Source: RGDT01 sp964630925 (GTDB lineage Bacteria > Planctomycetota > Planctomycetia > Gemmatales > Gemmataceae). From it: DNA of 56,705 nucleotides. Position numbers and translations under genes: made by a program. Position 1 is the first letter of the stretch. Every line of letters begins with the position of its first letter. Positions 1 through 7,489 of the stretch are shown piece by piece. The notes beneath the pieces were generated by a model that was not told where the DNA came from, did not search any database, and saw nothing but the letters and a program-made list of their open reading frames with translations. Location: positions 1 through 56,705 of the forward strand of contig CAZVZK010000065.1 in the NCBI GenBank assembly GCA_964630925.1, in the 5' to 3' direction.

Positions 1-24
1 CCGCGCAGCGGCATGAGGGACTGA

Positions 25-73
25 AATGCAAATTCGTGGCGGAATTTGCATTGCATGGCCTGTGGTCAGGCCA
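25..73. repeat. Two tandem perfect hairpins
   Basis: Positions 25-35 (AATGCAAATTC) and 42-52 form a perfect 11-bp stem with a 6-nt loop. Positions 56-62 and 67-73 (TGGCCTG/CAGGCCA) form a perfect 7-bp stem with a 4-nt loop. The first stem is AT-rich in a very GC-rich context. Neither is followed by a T-tract, so a classical intrinsic terminator is not supported. No gene was found in 1-397, which lies downstream of the minus-strand gene at 398-1372. Confidence 0.5.
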
Positions 74-285
74 CCCACTCCCGTGCCCTGGCCGCACTCC
101 ACGTCTCATTTTGTCTAACCCCACAGGCCGGGTGAACGGCTAGGGTTGACTTCCGCCTCGCCCGATCCGGCACGGCCTGATCCGGCCCACGGACGCCCGC
201 CGGGGGGGCGGTGACGAAGGTGGGCAGGTGGCCAGGTGGGCCGCGCACCCGGCGTCTTTCGGTGACACCATGCGTCAAATGACGC

Positions 286-350
286 CGAGTCACCTGCCCA
301 CTTCGGGGAAAAGTGGACAGGTGACTCGCGGAAGTGGGAATGTGACTCGG
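286..350. repeat. 18-bp inverted repeat plus a third partial copy
   Basis: Positions 286-303 (CGAGTCACCTGCCCACTT) and 311-328 are inverted copies with one mismatch and a 7-nt loop. A diverged third copy follows at 332-350 in the same orientation as the second. The element lies about 45 bp beyond the stop codon of the minus-strand gene ending at 398, where a hairpin could act as a 3' boundary. No poly-T is present. Confidence 0.5.
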
Positions 351-397
351 CGTCCTCGGGCGAGCAGGCGGGACACCTGCCGCCACGAAGGCCCTCG

Positions 398-1372
398 TCA
401 CTTGCCGCCGGACGCCTTCTCGCGGATGGGGTCGTGGTGCTTTGACAGGTAGTAGAATGACTTCGTCACCGCACGCTCGCCCAGGCCGAACGTGAACTCG
501 ATGCGGTAACCGCCCATCGGCCACTCCGGACCCTTCAGGGCCAGGGCGTTCACGGCCGCCGAGACGCTCTTGCCCGCCTCCAGTTTCAGGGGCTTGACGG
601 CGCCACGCACGCCCTCGGCGCCGGGGATGGTGTAGGTCTTGCCCTGACACACGATCACCAGGCACTCCTTCCACAGGATGTTGCCCCTGGCGTCCACCAG
701 CAGGGCCGGCACCTCGATGGCCTTGTCCGTCGGGTTCTTCACGGTGACGGTGTATTCGCCGTCGCCGTCGGGGTTGCCGAACTTCATCTCGACCTTCGGC
801 TTGACGTGCTCGACGGTGACCTCGGCGGCGGATCCGACGAGGAACGCCGGCCTGCCGGTGAAGCCGCACGTCAGCCCCTTGCCCTTCCAGGCGACGGTCT
901 CCTCGGGCTTGCCGAGGGCGGCCCAGGGTGACCGCACCTTCTTGCCGTCCACGGTCCAGCCGATGGGCAGGGCGAGGGCGGCGCGGGCGTCGGCGAGGTC
1001 GGCGGGCTTGGCCTCCTCGATGGCGGTCACGACCCAGGCGCCGCGGGACTGCGACAGGGCGATGATGCAGTCCTTGCCGACGGGGAACTTCGGGGCGTCT
1101 TTCTGGCGGATCGAGTGGGAGGCGTTGACCTTCGCGTCCTTCTTTAACGTGCCGCGCAGGGCGTCGCCCACCGTCAGGCTGAGCATCGACATGTGGACGG
1201 GCGGGTCGGACAGGCCGGCGCCGCGGTAGTTGGCGGCGGTGAGTTTGGCGAGGACGACGGCCTCGGCGCCGCCCCACTTCTTGACGGCGTCCGCCTTGGG
1301 CACGGGCGGCAGGTCGGTGTCGGCGGCGAGGGCGGTACAGACGAACAGGGCGGTGAACAGCAGTGAACGCAT
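398..1372 (-). CDS. Exported hypothetical protein (324 aa)
   Basis: The product begins with a clear Sec signal peptide (MRSLLFTALFVCTALAAD), so it should be exported to the periplasm or cell surface. The mature part is mostly beta-strand-like. A middle section (about residues 190-300) reads like an Ig-fold segment, with VTVKNPTDKAIEVPALL followed by a G-rich region, similar to domains planctomycetes use for relative-value or extracellular proteins. No catalytic motif is visible and no family is recognised. The start at 1372 is chosen because it gives the signal peptide directly. The next gene is divergent, with about 117 bp between the starts. Confidence 0.7.
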   Translation of the reverse strand: MRSLLFTALFVCTALAADTDLPPVPKADAVKKWGGAEAVVLAKLTAANYRGAGLSDPPVHMSMLSLTVGDALRGTLKKDAKVNASHSIRQKDAPKFPVGKDCIIALSQSRGAWVVTAIEEAKPADLADARAALALPIGWTVDGKKVRSPWAALGKPEETVAWKGKGLTCGFTGRPAFLVGSAAEVTVEHVKPKVEMKFGNPDGDGEYTVTVKNPTDKAIEVPALLVDARGNILWKECLVIVCQGKTYTIPGAEGVRGAVKPLKLEAGKSVSAAVNALALKGPEWPMGGYRIEFTFGLGERAVTKSFYYLSKHHDPIREKASGGK

Positions 1373-1489
1373 GATGCGTGCTCCGGGGGAGGGGAGGGGT
1401 AATCGGACTAAATCGCAAGTCGCACGTCACGGCGGACAAATCGGGGAGTATTTGAGGTGGATGAGTCACACCAATCGGAGTCTCTCCCC

Positions 1490-2494
1490 ATGTTCGTCCG
1501 CATGCTCGCCAGCCTGGCCGTGGTCGCCGCCCTGACCGTGGCGGCCCCCGCCTCCCCCGGCTCGAGCGGCCCGAGGGGCAGCGTCACCAGCAGCTTCAAA
1601 CTCGAATACCGCAAGGCCGGCACCAGCGTCTGGGCCCTGAAGGGCACCTTCCCCAGCGACGAGGCGGCCCGCGCCGAGGCCTCCCGCCTGTTCAACGCCG
1701 GCTACGATGTCCGCCTGACGAAGGCGGAGACGATCACCTGGCTCCGCACGCAGACGGGTGACACCGGCCGCGTGACGCCGGGGCCCGTCACCGGCGAGAC
1801 GGCCGGCGGCATCAGCGTCGTGAATTACGCCAAGGCCCTGGAGGTGTTCAAGGCCGTCGCCGCCCGCACCGACATCGCCTTCCGCTACGTGCCTGATGGC
1901 TGTTACGCCCGCGCCCACCTCATGGGCCTGCAGATGCAGGCGCTGGGGCTGAAGCCCGGCAAGGCCTGGTCGTTCGCCGACGACGCCTTCTTCCGCAAGA
2001 TCAAGGACGCCCCGCCGCTGGTCGCCCGGTCCGGCAACCACCCCAAGGGCTTCGTCGTGTGGGGCTACCACGTCGCCCCGGCCCTGAAGGTCCGCAAGCA
2101 GGACGGCTCCGTCCTCGTCGCCGTCATCGACCCGTCCCTGGCCGAGAAGCCGGTGTCGCTGTCGGCCTGGCAGAAGCTCATGATGTACGACCCGGCGAGC
2201 AAGACGATCCGGGCGAGCGGCTTCAAGCCGCGGATGGACGTGACGAAGTGGGGGCAGGCCCCGACCGACCACACGGGCCGCCGCCTGCCCGGCAACGGCT
2301 ACTCGCCCGCCGGCAGCACCGGCGACCCGACGCGGGCGGCCCGCGACACGATGGCGCTGTACAAGCCGCTCCAGGGGACGGATCGCATGCCGCCGCGGCC
2401 CGTGTTCGCCAGCCGCGAGGCGAGGTTCGAGGTGGCGATGGCCTTCGTGCCGGCCCCGCAGGTGGAGCCGGACCGGACCGCCGCCAGCGAGTGA
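1490..2494 (+). CDS. Secreted protein-glutaminase-like enzyme
   Basis: An exported protein of about 334 aa with an N-terminal signal peptide (MFVRMLASLAVVAALTVAAPA). The C-terminal half has the pattern of the protein-glutaminase family, whose Chryseobacterium member deamidates protein-bound glutamine with a Cys-His-Asp triad. Candidate residues, numbered from the 1490 start, are Cys138 in DGCYARAHLM, His194 in VVWGYHVAPAL and Asp214 in AVIDPSL. The 20-residue His-Asp spacing matches the known enzyme. A short SPOR-like or WW-like strand region (about 35-80) precedes it. An in-frame GTG at 1457 would add 11 residues before the signal peptide and is less likely. The family call is inference from motif order; substrate is unknown. 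Confidence 0.65.
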   Translation: MFVRMLASLAVVAALTVAAPASPGSSGPRGSVTSSFKLEYRKAGTSVWALKGTFPSDEAARAEASRLFNAGYDVRLTKAETITWLRTQTGDTGRVTPGPVTGETAGGISVVNYAKALEVFKAVAARTDIAFRYVPDGCYARAHLMGLQMQALGLKPGKAWSFADDAFFRKIKDAPPLVARSGNHPKGFVVWGYHVAPALKVRKQDGSVLVAVIDPSLAEKPVSLSAWQKLMMYDPASKTIRASGFKPRMDVTKWGQAPTDHTGRRLPGNGYSPAGSTGDPTRAARDTMALYKPLQGTDRMPPRPVFASREARFEVAMAFVPAPQVEPDRTAASE

Positions 2495-2641
2495 GTGCGA
2501 TGGGTCGACGCGAGGGCCGCCGGGGGGAGATCCCCGGCGGCCCTCCGGCGTTCGGGGAGGGGCGGCCGTTGCTTCCGACGGGCCGCCGACATAGAGTCAT
2601 CCCTCGGACGGCCACCTCACCACCACCACACGGAAACCCCG

Positions 2642-4150
2642 ATGGAAGCCCCTCGCTCACGCAGCGTCCTCACGGACGCCGCCGGCATCGCCAACCTCGT
2701 CTTCGGGGCGGCGTTCGTCGGCCTCGCCCTGTGGGTGCTGCTCGACGGCGCCAACCTCATCTCCCACCTGTTCGCGGCGGCCGACGCCGCCGGCAAACTC
2801 CCCGAGGCCGGGGCCGCCCGCCAAGCCGTCGGGGACGGGGCGAAGGGGCTGGCCGGCGTGCTGCTCGGGCTGTTGAGCCTCGTCGCCGGCTGCCTGGGCT
2901 TGCAGGGGCTGCCGCTGCTGCTGGTCGGTGCCGGCGTCCTCCGTCGCAGCCCGGCCGCCCGCGTCTTCGGCATCCTGTTCGCCGTGCTCGCGGCACTCGA
3001 GGCGGCCGGGTGCTTCCTCGCGCCGCGCCCGACGCCCGCCCTGATGACGGCGGGCGGCCTGCTGGCGTGTTACGCGGCCCTCGGCCTCGCCGGGCTGTGC
3101 AGCGGCCGGGCCGGGCGCGAGTTCGCCGGACACTTCGACGTGCCCGGCCCGGCCGGCGACACGCCGCCCCCGGCATCCTACCCCATTCCCCTCGCCGTGC
3201 CCGTCCTCGCGTCCGCCGCCGTGAGCGCCGCCGTCACAGCCGCCATCCTGTACCTGTGGCGTCCCGCCCCCGGCCCGGCGGCGCCAGGCGCCGCGCCGAC
3301 GGCGCCCGCCGTGGAGATCAAGCCCCCGGAGCCGTTCGCGCAGTCGGGCAAGGTGAAGGCGGAAGGGATCGAAGGGGTGGTCTTCTACCCGGTGCCGTAC
3401 ATGACGCCGCCCCACCTGGAGGTCACCTCGGCGGGGAACAAGTACCGCATCGCCAGGCAGGACGAGCTGGGCTTCTCGTGGATCGTCCTGCCGCCGAAAC
3501 TGGTGCCCGACGCGAAGGACCTGGAGGCGATGCGCGCGCCAGGGGACTTCACCTGGGCGGCGAAGGGCATGCACCTCAACGGTGCGGCCAACTACCCGGT
3601 GACTTACGAGCAGCGCGGGGCGTTCGCCAGCGAGGGCGGCCTCTCCGGGGAGGTCTACTTCACGACGCCCTTCTCGCTCCCGCCGCGCGTCGAGCTGGCG
3701 GGCAACGCGAAGACGGCGGTCACCGGCGTGAACGCGCTGGGGTTCCGCTGGACGAACGCCGCCGCGTCCGGCACCACATCGACTCTGGAGCGCGGGGAGG
3801 TGAAATGGACGGCGCGGGGGCTGCGGGCGACGGCGGAGCAGGCGGCGAGCCTGCTCAGGGAGCTGCCGCCGCCGAGGCCGCTCTCGGCGCCCATCGAGCT
3901 GTTCAAGCAGAACGGCAAGTTCGCCTTCGACTGGGGTTTGAAGGGCGAGGTGGCGTTCCCGCACCCCTACGCCCATCCGCCGAATATCGCCATCGAGAGG
4001 GTCTCGTGCATCGTCATCACCGAGCTGACGGCCAAGGGGTTCAAGTGGCGTGACCGCTTCGAGCCGGAGCGGGGGAAGAACTATTCGGCCGGCCCGCACA
4101 CCGCCGACTGGATCGCCACCGGCATCAAGGCGACGGCCATCCCCAAATGA
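2642..4150 (+). CDS. Membrane protein with three tandem beta-rich repeats
   Basis: A 502-aa protein. The first 200 residues hold several hydrophobic helices (about 10-35, 75-100, 105-135, 180-200), so this part is in the membrane. After a Pro/Ala linker come three copies of an 80-90-residue unit. Each starts with G-x-V-x-F-x-x-P-[YF]-x-x-P-P (GVVFYPVPYMTPPHLEV, GEVYFTTPFSLPPRVEL, GEVAFPHPYAHPPNIAI), continues to GF-[SRK]-W and closes with W-x-A-x-G. The pattern resembles H-type-lectin-like beta sandwiches, but that is a weak inference. The start at 2642 is preferred over upstream in-frame codons because the intervening sequence is not protein-like. Confidence 0.65.
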   Translation: MEAPRSRSVLTDAAGIANLVFGAAFVGLALWVLLDGANLISHLFAAADAAGKLPEAGAARQAVGDGAKGLAGVLLGLLSLVAGCLGLQGLPLLLVGAGVLRRSPAARVFGILFAVLAALEAAGCFLAPRPTPALMTAGGLLACYAALGLAGLCSGRAGREFAGHFDVPGPAGDTPPPASYPIPLAVPVLASAAVSAAVTAAILYLWRPAPGPAAPGAAPTAPAVEIKPPEPFAQSGKVKAEGIEGVVFYPVPYMTPPHLEVTSAGNKYRIARQDELGFSWIVLPPKLVPDAKDLEAMRAPGDFTWAAKGMHLNGAANYPVTYEQRGAFASEGGLSGEVYFTTPFSLPPRVELAGNAKTAVTGVNALGFRWTNAAASGTTSTLERGEVKWTARGLRATAEQAASLLRELPPPRPLSAPIELFKQNGKFAFDWGLKGEVAFPHPYAHPPNIAIERVSCIVITELTAKGFKWRDRFEPERGKNYSAGPHTADWIATGIKATAIPK

Positions 4151-4157
4151 CCCCGGC

Positions 4158-4619
4158 CCTCGGCTGATCGCCTACGGGCTGTCGCGGTACGGGCACCAGG
4201 AGGCGGTCGAGCGTAACCTGTGGGCGCTGTTCGAGGCGGGGACGTACTTCGACCTGCACCGGATGCCGGCGCTGTTCTGCCGCTTCTCTCGGGACCCGGC
4301 GGAGGGGTCGATCTCGTACCCGGTGGCGTGCGCCCCGCAGGCGTGGGCCGCCGGCTCGGTATTCCTGCTGCTCCAGGCCTGCCTCGGGCTGGGGGTGAGT
4401 GCGCAGGGGGGCGGGGCCGAAGGCCTCCTCCCCGATGGGAGGAGGCCTCGGGTGTCGTTCACCCGCCCCCGGCTGCTGGCGTTCCTGAGCCAGTTGCGCA
4501 TCACGAACCTGTCCGTGGCCGGGGCGTCCGTCGATCTGCTACTGATGCGTCACGGCGACGACGTGGGCGTGAACGTCCTGCGCCGGGAGGCCGGAGTCGA
4601 GGTGGTGGTGGCGAGGTGA
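4158..4619 (+). pseudogene. Decayed 3' end of a glycogen-debranching (amylo-alpha-1,6-glucosidase) gene
   Basis: The frame reads as the C-terminal end of a GH-family amylo-alpha-1,6-glucosidase: RLIAYGLSRYGHQEAV, then GTYFDLHRMPALFCRF, then SYPVACAPQAWAAGSVFLLLQ, ending with SVDLLLMRHGDDVGVNVLRR. These are typical conserved blocks of the last 150 residues of such enzymes. The N-terminal catalytic part is absent, since the upstream gene ends at 4150 in another frame, so about three quarters of the gene is missing. A spurious longer frame opens at 4050 but its upstream part is not homologous. This is a truncated remnant, unlikely to be functional. Confidence 0.7.
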
Positions 4620-4743
4620 AGGTGGGCCGCGTCCTGCCCGCCTCACCAAACTTGCGGCCAGCGACCTCGTTCCGCCGCGCGGTTTCGCACAGGGGCTGTG
4701 TCGGCGCCGCACTCGGGCCGGGCGGTTATGCCGCTCACCCCTT

Positions 4744-5190
4744 TCAATCCCGCTTGACGCGGCGCAGCACGAACCGCCACCCGTCGGGGGGCGACGTGGC
4801 GAGGTCGGACGGCCGGGCCCCGACGCCATCCACGGTCACGAAGACCATCGTCATCTTGTCGCCGTCGAGCCGGTAGCTGCCGACGTGCGTCAACCGCCCG
4901 CCCATCGTCCAGGTGAAGGACGGCGGCGAGGTCGTGGGGTTTAGCCGCATCTCCCAGACCGAGGAGGCCCCCCCTCCCCTCGCCTCCACGAGCGAGAACC
5001 GCCCCCCGGCCAGCTCCGCCCCGTGGGACTCCTCCAGGCTTCGGAGCCGCATCTTGCGGTGCTCGTAGCGGTCGAACCGCCAGACCCCGCCGACGTCGGG
5101 GAGGCCGGCATACGTCGGCTTCGGCTTGAGGAACGGCGCCGGTGCGAAGCCCAGACCCGCACTCATCACGATCAGAAGGAGCGTCCGCAT
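4744..5190 (-). CDS. TIGR03067-like exported protein
   Basis: A 148-aa protein with a signal peptide (MRTLLLIVMSAGLGFAPAP). The rest follows the planctomycete TIGR03067 pattern: an opening GVWRFDRYE in place of the usual GxW, a strand rich in charged residues, GSYRLDGDKMTMVF, and a closing basic strand (FVLRRVKRD). TIGR03067 domains are abundant in Gemmata relatives and have no assigned function. The start at 5190 is chosen to put the signal peptide at the N-terminus; an upstream in-frame ATG at 5274 would add 28 unlikely residues. The gene sits between the debranching-enzyme remnant and a short second copy of that remnant's end. Confidence 0.65.
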   Translation of the reverse strand: MRTLLLIVMSAGLGFAPAPFLKPKPTYAGLPDVGGVWRFDRYEHRKMRLRSLEESHGAELAGGRFSLVEARGGGASSVWEMRLNPTTSPPSFTWTMGGRLTHVGSYRLDGDKMTMVFVTVDGVGARPSDLATSPPDGWRFVLRRVKRD

Positions 5191-5360
5191 GGCTCGGCCC
5201 TCGGTCCCGTTCCTCGCGCCGCGGCAAGAACGGCCGTCGTGCGCTTTGATGACTCTTAGCAAGCATCGTGCCATGATTCAAAGACCCCGCCGTTACCTGC
5301 GCCCCGTCGGCGCTTGGGGAGTTGACGAGGCCGGTCATCTGCAGCCGGCCCGCCAGAGCT

Positions 5361-5418
5361 ACGTGGGCGTGAACGTCCCCGCCGCGACGCCGGCGTCGCG
5401 GCCGTGGTGGCGAAATGA
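5361..5418 (+). pseudogene. Second copy of the extreme 3' end of the debranching-enzyme remnant
   Basis: Positions 5361-5377 are identical to 4561-4577 (ACGTGGGCGTGAACGTC). The next about 40 bases to the TGA at 5416-5418 remain clearly similar to 4578-4619, one base shorter. The encoded ends correspond (VGVNV at the start, then a Val/Trp-rich tail). No upstream debranching sequence is preserved here. The TIGR03067 gene lies between the two copies, suggesting a duplication or insertion in this interval. Nothing else was recognised in 5191-5427. Confidence 0.45.
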
Positions 5419-5427
5419 GGCGGGCCA

Positions 5428-5745
5428 TCATCTCGGGCGCGGGACGAGGCGGCGGAACAGGTCGGCCTGCCAGGCGCGTTCCGCCGCGTAGTTCGGCGCC
5501 CAGCGGGCGGCCTTGATGGACGCCTCGTCGGCATACAGGGCCGCGTCGTGGTCACTCTGTTTGGGGGCCAGGGCGGCGTATTCCTCCACCACCGTGACCT
5601 TGCTCTCGACGGGCGGGACGTAGCCCTCGATGTGCCCCCAGCAGAGGCGCACGAACTCGATGAGCTTCTCCCGGCTCACCCTCCCTTCGACCTCTTCGAG
5701 CAGGTAATCCGGCTCCCGGCAGGCGAGCCATTCGGCTTCGGTCAT
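5428..5745 (-). CDS. Small Gemmataceae MTEAEWL-type protein
   Basis: A 105-aa protein opening MTEAEWLACREPDYLL and closing AERAWQADLFRRL. These ends match a small cytosolic protein family that is very common in Gemmata-like planctomycetes, where the consensus ends in a QADLLR motif. The usual cysteine-rich middle (ACACCRR) is replaced by VRLCWGHIEG. No enzymatic motif or signal peptide is present and the function is unknown. The start at 5745 coincides with the conserved family start. The following 288 bp up to the porin gene hold no recognisable gene. Confidence 0.65.
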   Translation of the reverse strand: MTEAEWLACREPDYLLEEVEGRVSREKLIEFVRLCWGHIEGYVPPVESKVTVVEEYAALAPKQSDHDAALYADEASIKAARWAPNYAAERAWQADLFRRLVPRPR

Positions 5746-6033
5746 CGGTCGGCCCTCCCCTCCGGACGGTGATTCAGTGTCCTGCCCTCGGCACGGTTGG
5801 CGACGCCCAGCCGCCTCCGGACGCCTCGGGCAGGACGGGGGCGTCGTGGCAACCGGCGTGCCATGCCGTTTCCGCGAGGGATGGCGTGTTTCGAGTGCTC
5901 GGGCGGCTTGCACCTTGCACGGCGGGCCGGGCGGATTGCACGGCCGGGAGAAGATGCAGTGACGTGGCGGCTCCTGTCGATCTTCTACACACCCAGCCGC
6001 CTCGCGGTCTCTCCAAGGATCGGAGGAGCCCCC

Positions 6034-7486
6034 ATGTTCCCGTCCCTCGTGCTCGGCGCCTCCCTGGCGCTGGGTCAGGCCGCGCCACCGCCGGCCACCC
6101 GGCCCCCGGCCCCCACCGCGCAGGCGGCCACCCCGGCGCCCGCGCCGGGGTGCGCCTGTGCGTCCAAGGACGCCCCCAAGCCCGCATCCAATGACGGCTT
6201 CTTCAAGCGTCTGGCGGACGCCTACGTCCTCGAATTCAAGCCGAAGGAGGAGAAGCCGGACGAGGAGCCGCCGGCCCGGCGGGCGCGCGGCCCGGCGGGC
6301 GCAGAGCACCACCGACTACCCGCTCATGAAGGCCATCTACGGCGGGCCGCACGGCGACAGGATCAAGGAGACCGGGATCAAGGCGTACGGGTGGATCAAC
6401 GGCTCGTACAACGTCAGCACGTCACGGGCCTCGAACACGCCCAGCTCGTACTGGATCGACCCCAACAACTTCATGCTCAATCAGTTCGTTTTTCGTGTTG
6501 AGCGGGAGATGGACACGGTCCAGCAGGACCGTTGGGACTGGGGCTTCCGCCTGACCTACGATTACGGCTCTGACTACCGCTACTTCACCGCCGGCGGCTG
6601 GTTCAGCGACCAGTTGCTGGTCAAGAACCGCCTGTACGGCCACGACCTGACGGAGTGCTACGGCACCGCGTACGTCCCCGGCGTGGCGCAGGGCATGATC
6701 CTGACCTTCGGCCGGTGGATCGCCACTCCGGACATCGAGACGCAGTTCGCGCCGGACAACTACATGGGGACGCACTCGCTGCTGTTCACCATCGACGTGT
6801 ACACCGAGACGGGCATGATGGCGACCGTGATGCTGGACAAGCAGTGGACGGTGCAGGCGGCCATCCACGCCGGGGCGGACATGGCGCCCTGGTACGAGGG
6901 GGCGACGCCGACGGGCATGTTCGGCGTGCGCTGGGTTTCTCAGGACAACAACGACTCGGTGTACACGGTGCTGAACGCGGTGGGCGACGCCAAGTTCAAG
7001 TACTTCAACGTCCGCGGCGTGCCGGCGGGCCACCACAACTACAACATCCTCCAGACGACGTGGCAGCACCGCTTTAACGAGTGGATCCACACCAAGACCG
7101 AGGCCTACTGGATGTGGGAGCGTGACGCCCCGGTGGGCGGCACCCCGAGCATCGGGCCGTTCAAGTTCAACAGCGGCAACGGGCTGGGGCCGACCGTGCC
7201 GGGACAGTCGAACACGTTCGCGCTGCTGAACTACACCATGTTCAAGGTGACGGACAAGGATTTCTTCACCGTCCGCAATGAGTGGACGCGGGACGAGAAT
7301 GGGACGCGGTACGGCTTCCGGGGCAACTACAGCAGCCACTCCGTCGGTTGGACGCACCACTTCAGCCAGTCGCTGACGGTGCGTCCCGAGGTCGGCTACT
7401 ACCGCAGCTACGACTCGACGGCGTTCGACAACGGGCGGCGGAGCGACATGTGGCTGGCGGGCATCGACGTGATCCTGCGGTTCTGA
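6034..7486 (+). CDS. Outer-membrane beta-barrel porin (BBP2/OmpL-like), frameshifted
   Basis: The start at 6034, with a GGAGGAG ribosome-binding site, encodes a signal peptide (MFPSLVLGASLALGQAA) and a Pro/Ala linker up to about 6290. The protein then continues only in the +1 frame (STTDYPLMKAIYGG) through to 7486. The body of about 390 aa is rich in alternating aromatic strands and ends in a strand with terminal Phe (DVILRF), the usual outer-membrane barrel signature. It resembles planctomycete beta-barrel porin-2 family proteins, probably for passive uptake of small solutes. The shift falls in a GGCGGGCGCG-type microrepeat near 6275-6300, so a sequencing or assembly indel is as likely as a real lesion. 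The downstream antiporter gene is convergent, 3 bp away. Confidence 0.7.
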
Positions 7487-7489
7487 CCG

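Noticed and set aside
228..452. 74-aa frame at the window start
   Set aside because: It crosses the 18-bp repeat and runs into the antisense gene; no coding signature.
5797..6033. In-frame extension upstream of the porin start
   Set aside because: The extension is Arg/Gly-rich and not signal-like; a GGAGGAG site lies before the 6034 ATG.
7487..7489. Terminator between the convergent porin and antiporter genes
   Set aside because: Only 3 bp separate the stops; no hairpin fits without lying inside the coding regions.
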